Assembly (NCBI GenBank): GCA_003649665.1
Contig: QMSL01000021.1
Location: 1 to 13,186 of the forward strand
From: Thermoprotei archaeon
Lineage (GTDB): Archaea > Thermoproteota > Thermoprotei > QMSL01 > B3-G16
DNA length: 13,186 nt
Direction: 5' to 3'
Made by a program: the position numbers and the translations under genes. A model generated the notes under the pieces. It was not told where the DNA came from. It ran no database searches and worked only from the letters and a program-made list of their open reading frames with translations. Positions 1 to 7,247 of this stretch are shown here, one piece after another. Each line of letters starts with the position of its first letter. Within the stretch, counting starts at the first letter, position 1.

Positions 1-423
1 GGCTAGTAGGGTTTCGTATAATTCTTCAGGATTGGTTATATTCCTTAGGACACTATCCTCTTTTAGGTATAGGTATCCTCTACGTCCTACGTGAATTATT
101 AGGCATTTTGGATTATAGGGAACACCATCAAGTACATCAGCAGTTATTATTGAACTATTCCCACTAGCAAGTGATATGGAAACATGTGGGTGCTTTGATA
201 CGGAGGAGATGCGACCTATTCTCTTAGTTATGTTGTATTTGCTTACATCTATGCCTAGGACTTCTTCCAGGAGGCCTAGTAGGAATTTCGTATACTCCTC
301 CACCTTATCCTCAGGCAATTCCTCAATTTTAGCACATGTTATCATTGATTCACCGATTGTACCGAATATGATAAATATTATTAATGATGTGGTTATTGTC
401 GTATGCAAGAAATTACATCTCAT
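1..423 (-). CDS. Exported protein of unknown function, N-terminal part (runs off the left edge)
   Basis: The frame is open without a stop from an ATG at 423 down to base 1, giving 141 residues of a longer protein. The start is supported by a full GGTGATC Shine-Dalgarno motif four bases upstream. Residues 9-31 form a hydrophobic stretch (core SLIIFIIFGTIG) after a short N-terminus with one Arg and one His, which looks like a signal peptide or N-terminal membrane anchor. The following ~110 residues contain three N-x-S/T sequons (N64, N89, N128), consistent with an extracytoplasmic, possibly N-glycosylated protein. I recognise no domain. It lies downstream of tRNA-Arg on the same strand, separated by 136 bp, so it probably has its own promoter. 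A gene here is fairly secure; the export inference is moderate; the function is unknown. Confidence 0.7.
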   Translation of the reverse strand, partial: MRCNFLHTTITTSLIIFIIFGTIGESMITCAKIEELPEDKVEEYTKFLLGLLEEVLGIDVSKYNITKRIGRISSVSKHPHVSISLASGNSSIITADVLDGVPYNPKCLIIHVGRRGYLYLKEDSVLRNITNPEELYETLLA

Positions 424-427
424 GATA

Positions 428-434
428 GATCACC
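428..434 (-). promoter_or_regulatory. Shine-Dalgarno site of the left-edge gene
   Basis: On the minus strand this reads GGTGATC, the full archaeal anti-16S match, four bases before the ATG at 423. It fixes the start of the exported-protein gene. Confidence 0.65.
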
Positions 435-504
435 CTCCAACTACCTTAAGATTGCCATCTCCATAAACTACCATTCTACCTGTATCACTGTCTATGTCTT
501 ATGT

Positions 505-546
505 CTATAGTATAACCTTTGTATAGTGGCGATTCTTTAAATATAC
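505..546 (-). promoter_or_regulatory. Candidate TATA region for the left-edge gene
   Basis: The gene-free stretch 424-559 holds two AT-rich minus-strand elements: TATTTAAA (543-536) and TTATACTATAG (about 515-505). Either could serve as a TATA box, with transcription starting about 25 bases further along and a leader of roughly 60-90 nt before the ATG at 423. This is assigned by composition and spacing only. No clear B-recognition element or terminator T-run is visible. Confidence 0.25.
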
Positions 547-559
547 AATGCCAGGATTG

Positions 560-637
560 TGGCGGCCCCGCCGGGATTCGAACCCGGGACCTCGGGCTTA
601 GAAGGCCCGCGCTCTATCCATGCTGAGCTACGGGGCC
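560..637 (-). tRNA. tRNA-Arg (anticodon UCU)
   Basis: A complete cloverleaf can be folded on the minus strand. The acceptor arm is GGCCCCG (637-631) pairing with CGGGGCC (570-564), with discriminator G at 563 and an encoded CCA at 562-560. The D-stem is GCTC/GAGC. The anticodon stem CGGGC/GCCCG closes a 7-base loop, CTTCTAA (604-598), with anticodon TCT at 602-600. The T-arm is CCGGG-TTCGAAT-CCCGG. There is no intron. It decodes AGA and AGG, which are common arginine codons in the neighbouring genes. It starts 30 bp after the DUF434-family gene on the same strand, so it may be co-transcribed with it or use a TATA-like CTTTATG near 672-678. Confidence 0.96.
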
Positions 638-667
638 TTATCCTAAGGTAATCATTCGTTTATTCAC

Positions 668-1381
668 CTACATAAAGTTTTTCAGGTTTTCAATTATTAA
701 CTTAAGCTCCTTACATATTATGGATTTTAAATTGATTATGTTAAAATTACTTTTTACATTTATTACGTCGATTATGTTCACCACAGCTTTTGCTCTCTTT
801 ATGACCACTATATCCGTTGATATTACTATGTCGCCTAGAACTGAGACGTCTTTATCGGTCGTCTTAGATGTAAATGCATTGCCCCTTAATGAGTATTCCT
901 TTAGGATGTTTCTAGTGATTCCAGCGATTTCACCACTTTTGCTAATGGGCTCGTCGAAAACGAATATCACTTTGGAGGGCTCATGATTCCTTAATCCGTT
1001 TACGATAGTACTTAAGGCTATGTATGTATACTCACTTAGCCTATACTTTCCATAGCTTGATTCGATATCCCTTATCATTCCGTCATCGCATATATAAAGA
1101 GGATGACCACGAAGACCAGCTTCTACTGTTATTAGGGCATTAAAGCCATCGATAGCTATTACTTTTCCACGTATATCCTCAGGTCTTCTGAGTTTCTCCT
1201 TGACCATTTCAATTTCATCAGGTGTATGGACGAGCCTATGTAGTCTATTTCGTTCCTCCTTTGTTAAGGAATACCTCTGTGCTACGAAATCAAATGCTAA
1301 TTCTTTACTATAACCTCTTAAAAGCAGGAATTTTGCATCTACTGCGCTTGCTATTAACTTATAATTCACATCTCTATGCAT
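668..1381 (-). CDS. DUF434/DUF5616-family protein, possible PIN/NYN-like nuclease
   Basis: This 237-residue protein has two parts. Residues ~8-55 are a helical segment (AVDAKFLLLRGYSKELA..., then a Lys/Arg/Glu-rich stretch) that I recognise as DUF434. Residues ~70-207 match the DUF5616 region. The second part begins VIAIDGFNALIT (D78, N81) and continues with D99/D100, FVFDEP (D143), D177 and GDIVISTD (D184, D190). A beta-strand ending in D-G-x-N, then a strand ending in FD, then late aspartates, is the layout of PIN/NYN-type metal-dependent RNases. That function is my inference. The ATG at 1381 overlaps the end of alaS by 16 bp; a GTG at 1369, overlapping the alaS stop, is an alternative start. 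Either way it appears translationally coupled to alaS, as the last protein gene of the operon. The role is unknown; RNA or tRNA processing would fit the context. Confidence 0.85.
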   Translation of the reverse strand: MHRDVNYKLIASAVDAKFLLLRGYSKELAFDFVAQRYSLTKEERNRLHRLVHTPDEIEMVKEKLRRPEDIRGKVIAIDGFNALITVEAGLRGHPLYICDDGMIRDIESSYGKYRLSEYTYIALSTIVNGLRNHEPSKVIFVFDEPISKSGEIAGITRNILKEYSLRGNAFTSKTTDKDVSVLGDIVISTDIVVIKRAKAVVNIIDVINVKSNFNIINLKSIICKELKLIIENLKNFM

Positions 1382-4131
1382 GTTCTTACAACTTCAGCTG
1401 TCCTTTTAACGAGCTCTTCTAAGGAGAGACGTAAGGGACCACCGCCTTGTGCAAATCGCCTATCCCCCCCAGCTCCTCCCCTTATTAACTTAACAATTGA
1501 TCTAGCCATTGAAACAGCACTAAGCTTCTTAGTTGCTCTCTCACCAAGCCTCACGATAACGTATGCTACATTTTCACTTTCTTTACCTAGAAGGACTACT
1601 ATGGCACTTTGCTCCTTTGTAGCTATGGTTTCCGCTAGCATTATAGCATCATCTCGTTTCAGATCAGTACTCCTAACTATTACATAATATTCGTTTATCT
1701 TCACTGCAGTGGAAAGGAAGTTATTGCTTATAATCTCAAAGTATCTCTTCTTTATGTGCTCAAGCTCACTCCTTATGCTTTTCTCCCTTTCCCTAAGCTT
1801 ACTTATCGCATCGCACACCTTATCTACTGGACTTCGTAGAAGCTCAGCAGCTTTTCTTAAGAGCTCCTCTTCATATTGGACGTACTTTATAGCGTATTCA
1901 CCAACTGTGAATTCAAGCCTTATGACGCCATCCTGAATTCTATCCGCCTTTATTAACTTTATAAGTCCTATCTCTCCGGTGGATTCACAGTGGGTGCCAC
2001 CACATGCCTGAACGTCCCAATTCTCTATTTCTACAACTCGTATCTCTCGCCCAGGAACTATACCACCTTGATATAATACAAACCCATATTTGGATTCCGC
2101 TACCTCACGAGGTAGCATTTGTACTCGGACATGACGATTCTCCCTTATGACCTTGTTCGCTAAAAGTTCTATTTTATTTAGTTCATCTCTAGATACCCCC
2201 TTGTAATGTGTAATATCTAGGTGGCTTCTCTCAACCCCCTTACTTGCACCAGCCTGCCATACATGAGGACCTAAAACTCTTCGTGCCGCGCCTAAGAGGA
2301 TGTGTGTTGCAGTATGACTTCTCATAAGTGCTAGTCTTCGCTCAGCGTCAACTCTTCCTACTACTAGACTACCCTCAGGGATCTTTACCTCACGATCTAG
2401 TACATGGACTACCACGTTGCCTACCTTCTGCACATCTATAACTCTTACTTTTGTTCCATCCTCAGTCTCGATGACACCTGTATCTGCTGGTTGTCCTCCT
2501 CCTTCAGGATAAAAGGCAGTCTTATCGAGAATGAGATATTTACCTTTGATTAATTTAAGTACTTTGGCTTTAAACGTAAAGAGCTTTGGATTTTCATAGT
2601 AAAGGAGTATAGTGGGAGGAACATTGCTTATAAGGTCTTCACTAAGTTCTACTTTACTCTTCTTCTCCTTCGGTTTAGTTGATTGATGCCTCTCGGCTAG
2701 TCTGGCATAAAAGTCCTCAGGTATCTCTACCTTTACGGAATACTTCTCCGCTATTTCCTTGACGAAGTGAGGATCTAGACCGTGCGAATCATAAAATTCT
2801 ATTAGATCGTCTATCGCTAGTTTTGCCTCCTTTCCCAGTTTCTTCAATCTCTGTATTCTTCTTAGTACTAAATTCCTTCCTTTCCTTAACGTTTTCTTGT
2901 ATCGTTTTTCCTCTTCTTCGATCATGTCTAGTATGGTATCGCTTAGCTCACGATATTCTGGAAATTCCCTAATTACTTCACTTAACTCAAGGGAGACTAC
3001 GTCGGTAAGCGAAAGGTCTGCTTGAAGACGAAGGAGAGAGCGATAAGCACGCCTTATCAATAGTCTAGCTAAATATCCTGCTCCCATATTAGATGGGACC
3101 ACACCATCTCCAAGCATGAATATTAGCGCCCTGGAGTGATCAGCGAGTATGTAAATGTTCTCCCAGGGACCTATGGTATTTAAAAGCTCATTCTCATTCA
3201 TTCCTAAAGCCTTGGCTAATATGCTATAATATCTCATGGCACCTAGTTCCTTGGCATCATATCTGCCAGCAACAGCATATATTTTCTTAGCTAGTTCTAA
3301 ATCAAGGGGTTCTATGCCTAATGTGCTTCTGAGCTTCTCTATGAAGCTCTGAAATACAGCATCATATACCGTAGGCGTACCTTTACATAGCCAGACTATG
3401 CGTTCAAGACCGTATCCTGTGTCAACTATTTGGTTTTCCATTTCTTCAAATTTACCATTACGCTCAACGTAATGCATGAAGACCAGAGTTGCTACTTCTA
3501 ATCCGTCTATATGAACCTCAAAGCATTCGCCAGCATTACCACCACCAGACCACCAATCCTCCTTGAAGAATATCTTCTCCTTTGGAACTTTTAACTCCTC
3601 GACGAAGAAGCGAAAAGCTAGTTCAACCGTGCGATCCATCCAATATATAAGCATACCCTTTTTAGGATAGTTAAACGCATGATGAGCCATCATTTCGAAT
3701 TCCGTGAGGTGACGTCCACTCCTACCAACGTTATCTATGTCGGTTAGCCTAATACATGGTTGAGAAATCGTTAAGGGATTGGCTGGAGGAGGTATTATCC
3801 CATTGGTTACCCATGGTTGAAAGTCATATATTGATGCGCCTACTAAGTATACGTCATCACGCCATCTAGCGACTATAGGGTACCTCTTGACTATGGTATG
3901 CCCATTACGTTCCATGAACTTTAAGAATTTCTCTCGGATCAAAGTCCTATTAGCCTCACTAAGAACACATGGTGGAGCGCTTATGAAAGTGTAGTCGACG
4001 CAGGGCTGCCCTCCACAGTATTCCGCATCGGGATTAAGGGACCAAAAATAACTTCCACAGTGTTTACACTTCTTTCTCACAAACCCTAGATCACGAAATA
4101 GTTCAACTTCCAGCTTCGCTCCTCTCTTCAT
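1366..4131 (-). CDS. alaS: Alanyl-tRNA synthetase (archaeal type)
   Basis: This cytoplasmic class II synthetase charges tRNA-Ala with alanine. The 921-residue length is normal for the archaeal form. Residues 22-44 carry four cysteines (C22, C25, C39, C44), the N-terminal metal-binding module typical of archaeal AlaRS. The class II catalytic core follows (about 60-320; RLTDIDNVGRSGRH and EFEMMAHHAFNYP are AlaRS signatures). The editing domain has HTATH at 606-610 and CGGTH at 710-714, the four zinc ligands that clear mischarged Ser/Gly. A C-Ala domain with the glycine-rich GGAGGDRRFAQGGG motif ends the protein. The ATG at 4131 has AGTGATC just upstream and lies 18 bp after rpl12, so the gene sits in the L11-L1-L10-L12 operon. 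No damage is seen in any motif. Confidence 0.98.
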   Translation of the reverse strand: MKRGAKLEVELFRDLGFVRKKCKHCGSYFWSLNPDAEYCGGQPCVDYTFISAPPCVLSEANRTLIREKFLKFMERNGHTIVKRYPIVARWRDDVYLVGASIYDFQPWVTNGIIPPPANPLTISQPCIRLTDIDNVGRSGRHLTEFEMMAHHAFNYPKKGMLIYWMDRTVELAFRFFVEELKVPKEKIFFKEDWWSGGGNAGECFEVHIDGLEVATLVFMHYVERNGKFEEMENQIVDTGYGLERIVWLCKGTPTVYDAVFQSFIEKLRSTLGIEPLDLELAKKIYAVAGRYDAKELGAMRYYSILAKALGMNENELLNTIGPWENIYILADHSRALIFMLGDGVVPSNMGAGYLARLLIRRAYRSLLRLQADLSLTDVVSLELSEVIREFPEYRELSDTILDMIEEEEKRYKKTLRKGRNLVLRRIQRLKKLGKEAKLAIDDLIEFYDSHGLDPHFVKEIAEKYSVKVEIPEDFYARLAERHQSTKPKEKKSKVELSEDLISNVPPTILLYYENPKLFTFKAKVLKLIKGKYLILDKTAFYPEGGGQPADTGVIETEDGTKVRVIDVQKVGNVVVHVLDREVKIPEGSLVVGRVDAERRLALMRSHTATHILLGAARRVLGPHVWQAGASKGVERSHLDITHYKGVSRDELNKIELLANKVIRENRHVRVQMLPREVAESKYGFVLYQGGIVPGREIRVVEIENWDVQACGGTHCESTGEIGLIKLIKADRIQDGVIRLEFTVGEYAIKYVQYEEELLRKAAELLRSPVDKVCDAISKLREREKSIRSELEHIKKRYFEIISNNFLSTAVKINEYYVIVRSTDLKRDDAIMLAETIATKEQSAIVVLLGKESENVAYVIVRLGERATKKLSAVSMARSIVKLIRGGAGGDRRFAQGGGPLRLSLEELVKRTAEVVRTCIEM

Positions 4132-4149
4132 CGCAGATCACTCTTTCTC

Positions 4150-4473
4150 TTAGCCAAATAGACCAGCGAGACCAGCAGCAATCTCCTCTTCAGCAGCCTC
4201 TTCTTTCTTTTCTTCTTTCTTCTCCTCCTTCTCCTCTTTTCTCTCCTCCTCAGCTTGACCAGGAGCAGCAGCTGGCACAGCCATTGTAGGAGCTGCGGGT
4301 ACGGCCGCCTTTATAGCCTCATCTATGTTCACTTCCTTAAGCGCTGCCACAAGGGCTTTTAACCTAACTTCATCGACGTTAATACCAGCAGCTTCAAGTA
4401 TCTTCTTTAGATTTTCCTCAGTTATTTCCTTTCCTGCATGATGTAATAATAGGCTTGCATACACGTACTCCAT
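4150..4473 (-). CDS. rpl12: Ribosomal protein L12 (P1-type stalk protein)
   Basis: This is the acidic stalk protein of the 50S subunit; several copies bind L10 and recruit translation GTPases. I place the start at the ATG at 4473, giving 107 residues beginning MEYVYASLLLHHAGKEIT, the usual archaeal L12 N-terminus. GGTGA at 4483-4479 is correctly spaced for it, and an in-frame GTG at 4482 lies inside that motif and is unlikely to be used. The dimerising helical domain covers about 1-58. An Ala/Pro-rich hinge, then a Glu/Lys-rich highly charged linker, leads to the C-terminal factor-binding tail. That tail (EEEIAAGLAGLFG) is identical to the tail of L10. A 57-bp gap from rpl10 contains a possible internal promoter. 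Confidence 0.96.
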   Translation of the reverse strand: MEYVYASLLLHHAGKEITEENLKKILEAAGINVDEVRLKALVAALKEVNIDEAIKAAVPAAPTMAVPAAAPGQAEEERKEEKEEKKEEKKEEAAEEEIAAGLAGLFG

Positions 4474-4478
4474 AGACC

Positions 4479-4483
4479 TCACC
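4479..4483 (-). promoter_or_regulatory. Shine-Dalgarno site that decides the rpl12 start
   Basis: Minus-strand GGTGA lies five bases before the ATG at 4473. It overlaps the in-frame GTG at 4482-4480, which argues that the shorter 107-residue L12 is correct. Confidence 0.6.
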
Positions 4484-4496
4484 TACGGCTCATTAA

Positions 4497-4520
4497 GTAA
4501 TATAGGACATATTAAAATTT
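4497..4520 (-). promoter_or_regulatory. Possible internal promoter ahead of rpl12
   Basis: Within the rpl10-rpl12 gap the minus strand reads AAATTTTAAT (4520-4511) followed by CCTATATTAC (4506-4497). The first element is about 40 bases from the ATG. As a TATA box it would place the transcript start near 4490, leaving a short leader with the GGTGA motif. It could supply extra rpl12 mRNA for the multi-copy stalk protein. This rests on composition and spacing alone. Confidence 0.3.
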
Positions 4521-4530
4521 AACTTAGTCC

Positions 4531-5550
4531 TTAACCGAATAGGCCAGCTAAACCAGCGGCTATTTCCTCTTCTTCCCCTTTCTCCTCGCCTTTCTCTTCT
4601 TTCTTCTCTTCTTCCTTCTTCTCCTCCTCTACCTTCTCTACTTTGGCTACTGCTAAGCCTAATTCAGGGCATTTGGGCGCTATAAGACTACTTACCACAT
4701 TAGCCTCCGCAATGGCTTTCTGTAGTGCTAATCTAATTCCATCGGGTATAGGCAGTGCCACATTTCCAGCTAGACTTAATGCCTGTAAGTGTGCTCTCTG
4801 TATTATTACTTGAATTACCTCTCCTACTGGGTAGCAGGCCTCTATAGCTAGTGCCACAGCATGCCTATGGGCTTCAGTAATGAGTTTGAAGTACTCCTCA
4901 GGGTTTACTTTTAACTCCTCCCCAGGTATTATCAATCCATCTACGTATGCAGCCTTTAGTTCAAGCCCTACCTTTATAGGCTCTATGCCTAACTTATTCA
5001 ATAGTTCGGCTAGATCAGCATTTATTTTCTCTCCTTTCTTTGCAACGACAGTATCCCTTATTATGACTATACTACCCTCTTCTATTCGAACTGGAACCTT
5101 AAATTCGCTAAACTTGCTCATTATTGGACCTGGAGGTATACCGGTGTTTCCAGCTGGGACTACTATATCCTCAGGGGCGATATCTCCTGCTCGTGCAGGT
5201 CTACTCACTTTATTTTTCTCTAAAACGCGTTGGAGCTCAAAGGGATTCATGTTAGTGAAGATAAAGATATTTTGACCCTTTAGGTAATCTATTAACTTCT
5301 CCAAACCGGGCTTCTCATTGCTAACCTCCTTTATTGCTATTTTCATTAATGTATTCTTTGATACTCTCAAGATTGCCTTTCCCCTTAACGCCTTCCTTAT
5401 TAAATACAGTTGGTAAGAGCCTATGTTTGTAAGATCGGCAACTGCTATTGTATCATGCTTTAATATTAGATCCTTAAGGAGCTGTACCTCCTCTATTTTC
5501 CACTTAGGGATCTTTCTCCTCCGAACAGTAGTTATCTTGCTGGATGCCAT
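4531..5550 (-). CDS. rpl10: Ribosomal protein L10 (P0, stalk base)
   Basis: This protein anchors the L12 dimers to the GTPase-associated centre of 23S rRNA, next to L11. The 339-residue length is normal for the archaeal long form, which carries the extra domain II absent from bacterial L10. The N-terminal rRNA-binding domain includes KWKIEEVQLLKDLI and LRVSKNTLMKIAI. The inserted domain follows (FTNMNPFELQRVLEKNK; PAGNTGIPPGPIMSKF). The helical spine that binds L12 dimers comes next, and then a Glu/Lys linker (about 303-326). The C-terminal 13 residues, EEEIAAGLAGLFG, match those of L12. The gene starts 13 bp after rpl1 and is followed 57 bp later by rpl12. Confidence 0.97.
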   Translation of the reverse strand: MASSKITTVRRRKIPKWKIEEVQLLKDLILKHDTIAVADLTNIGSYQLYLIRKALRGKAILRVSKNTLMKIAIKEVSNEKPGLEKLIDYLKGQNIFIFTNMNPFELQRVLEKNKVSRPARAGDIAPEDIVVPAGNTGIPPGPIMSKFSEFKVPVRIEEGSIVIIRDTVVAKKGEKINADLAELLNKLGIEPIKVGLELKAAYVDGLIIPGEELKVNPEEYFKLITEAHRHAVALAIEACYPVGEVIQVIIQRAHLQALSLAGNVALPIPDGIRLALQKAIAEANVVSSLIAPKCPELGLAVAKVEKVEEEKKEEEKKEEKGEEKGEEEEIAAGLAGLFG

Positions 5551-5563
5551 TTTAAATCACCAT

Positions 5564-6217
5564 TTACCAAGGATCTACCTTAACTGCAGGTCCCATAGTT
5601 AATTTAACGTACACCTTTTCTATATTATACGGAATTTTATATTTTTGTGTTAATGCCTCAAATACGGCGTCAGCATTTTCAGCTATTTTCTTACTATCCA
5701 TGTCCTCTGTGCCTATGCGACACATGACTTGAGGTTGATTCCTTATCCTTATCCTTACTGAGCGCCTTAATCTCTCAATTATCGGCTTCAAATCGGCATT
5801 TGGCGGAACTGGTATTGGCATCTTTCCCCTAGGCGCTAGTAATGGACCGAAATACCTACCTATGAGGGGCATCAAGTCTGCCTGAGCTACGAAGAAATCA
5901 TATGTCTTAGCGAGCTTCCTAATACTTCGCCTACTCGAGCTATATTTAAGAACATCCTCACGTGTTAGAACCATGTCAGCTCCTACTTCCTTTGCCTTTA
6001 GAGCAAGATCCCCTTGAGCGATTACGCATATTTTTGCATCCTTTCCAGATCCATGCGGAAGCTCTACAGTCGTATTTATCCTATTCTCTGGCTTCCTTAT
6101 ATCAACATCCCTTAGCTTTATTATCAACTCAACGCTTTGCTTAAATCTCCTAGGCTTAGCTAGCTTTTTTGCCTCCTCCACAGCTTGAGCAAACTTTTCT
6201 ATGTTTATTATCGGCAT
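5564..6217 (-). CDS. rpl1: Ribosomal protein L1
   Basis: L1 forms the mobile L1 stalk of the large subunit and helps release deacylated tRNA from the E site. The 217-residue protein has the two-domain L1 fold in one chain. The N- and C-terminal parts form the rRNA-binding domain (FKQSVELIIKLRDVDIRKPE; YVKLTMGPAVKVDP). The middle part includes FFVAQADLMPLIGRYFGPLLAP and the family motif around PRGKMPIPVPPNAD. It starts five bp after the rpl11 stop, implying coupled translation. In some methanogens L1 represses its own mRNA; I did not identify such a site here. Confidence 0.97.
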   Translation of the reverse strand: MPIINIEKFAQAVEEAKKLAKPRRFKQSVELIIKLRDVDIRKPENRINTTVELPHGSGKDAKICVIAQGDLALKAKEVGADMVLTREDVLKYSSSRRSIRKLAKTYDFFVAQADLMPLIGRYFGPLLAPRGKMPIPVPPNADLKPIIERLRRSVRIRIRNQPQVMCRIGTEDMDSKKIAENADAVFEALTQKYKIPYNIEKVYVKLTMGPAVKVDPW

Positions 6218-6222
6218 GGTAT

Positions 6223-6726
6223 CTACACCTCTTCAGATTCGTATTTCTTAATTATATCATCATATTTACCAGCATCTACTTCTTTCTGAACTTCGCGGGG
6301 ATCTTTGTTTTCAACTTTAACGCCCATGCTTACACATGTGCCCAATACCTGTTTGACCGCAGCCTTTAATGTTTTCGCCATCATATCAGGCCACTTTATC
6401 TTTGCTATCTTAACGACCTGCTCTATTGAGAGATTTCCAATGAATTTTTTGCCAGGCTCTCCTGATCCCTTCTCTGCTTTCAACTCTTTAAGTATAAGCG
6501 AGGCGGTAGATGGTCTTCCGACATTTATCTTGAATTCCTTAGTCTCAAGATCTATCGTAACCTCTACAGGTACCTTCATGCCAGCGAATTCCTTTGTTAA
6601 TTCATTTATCTTATTGACTATAGCAATTATATTGACCCCTAGAGGGCCTAGAGATGGGCCTATTGGAGGGCCTGGAGTAGCCTTACCTCCTTCTACTAGA
6701 AACCTAAATGTTTTCTCTTTAGCCAT
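6223..6726 (-). CDS. rpl11: Ribosomal protein L11
   Basis: L11 binds the GTPase-associated region of 23S rRNA beside L10 and takes part in factor-dependent steps. The 167-residue protein shows the N-terminal signature GGKATPGPPIGPSLGPLGVN (about 14-33), which lies at the factor/rRNA interface. The C-terminal RNA-binding domain follows (IAKIKWPDMMAKTLKAAVKQVLGTCVSMGVKV). A charged archaeal C-terminal extension ends in KKYESEEV. The start at 6726 has GGAGGAAGGTG a few bases upstream. There is a 47-bp gap after nusG and only five bp before rpl1. Confidence 0.97.
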   Translation of the reverse strand: MAKEKTFRFLVEGGKATPGPPIGPSLGPLGVNIIAIVNKINELTKEFAGMKVPVEVTIDLETKEFKINVGRPSTASLILKELKAEKGSGEPGKKFIGNLSIEQVVKIAKIKWPDMMAKTLKAAVKQVLGTCVSMGVKVENKDPREVQKEVDAGKYDDIIKKYESEEV

Positions 6727-6773
6727 TGTGGAACACCTTCCTCCTTCAAGAGCTACACTACTAATCTAAGCCT

Positions 6774-7247
6774 TTATTCCTTACCCCTCTGCTTCTCAAT
6801 AAGTTTTACGTAATCTGCAGATATGGTTATCGGTAATGGATATGGAGTCTCAAGCAGTTCAACTGTGACCTCCTGTCTTGCTCTATCCAGACGTATTATC
6901 TTTGCCCTCATTCCTCTTAATGGACCACTTACTATCTCGATAATATCGCCAATGTCAAGTTCCTCTATTATAGGCTTCGGTATTATTAGCCTCTCGAGCT
7001 CGTTTAAGCTTACTTTACCGCGAATCCTTCCCTTTACGTGCTTTATACCATATATGACTCTATCAACGTATTGAGGGGCAGGTGCCTCTACGAATACGAC
7101 ACCACGCAACTCTTCTATCACTAAAACTGCCTTTATCGGTATCTTTTGAGCTTTTGCCCTACTTTCTATAAGTAAGGCAACGTTCATCTCCTGACCTACA
7201 GTTGTCCTTACGCCATATATATTAGCTACCTTCAAGATCTCCACCAT
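6774..7247 (-). CDS. nusG: Transcription elongation factor NusG/Spt5
   Basis: Archaeal Spt5 binds the RNA polymerase clamp with Spt4 and increases processivity; its KOW domain can contact the ribosome. The 157-residue protein has the NGN domain at about 4-88 (VANIYGVRTTVGQEMNVA; GVVFVEAPAPQYVDRVIYGIKHVKG). A single KOW domain follows at about 99-126 (GDIIEIVSGPLRGMRAKIIRLD). This is the normal archaeal layout without the extra eukaryotic KOW repeats. The ATG at 7247 overlaps the end of secE by 16 bp; a GTG three bases later is an alternative start. The secE-nusG-rpl11-rpl1 order matches the classic arrangement found in both archaea and bacteria. Confidence 0.97.
   Translation of the reverse strand: MVEILKVANIYGVRTTVGQEMNVALLIESRAKAQKIPIKAVLVIEELRGVVFVEAPAPQYVDRVIYGIKHVKGRIRGKVSLNELERLIIPKPIIEELDIGDIIEIVSGPLRGMRAKIIRLDRARQEVTVELLETPYPLPITISADYVKLIEKQRGKE

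Noticed and set aside
1..300. Possible internal repeat in the exported protein (EEYTKFLLG near residues 43-51 versus EELYETLLA near residues 133-141; similar DNA at 1-27 and 275-303)
   Set aside because: The match is short, needs a one-base offset at the DNA level, and the second unit is cut by the window edge, so a repeat cannot be claimed.
176..466. Plus-strand open frame (96 codons) at the left end
   Set aside because: It is antisense to the minus-strand gene 1-423, which has a strong ribosome-binding site, a signal-like N-terminus and sequons. The plus frame has none of these.
4471..4482. GTG at 4482 as the rpl12 start (adds MRS)
   Set aside because: The GTG sits inside the GGTGA motif that serves the ATG at 4473, and MEYVYASLLL is the conserved N-terminus.
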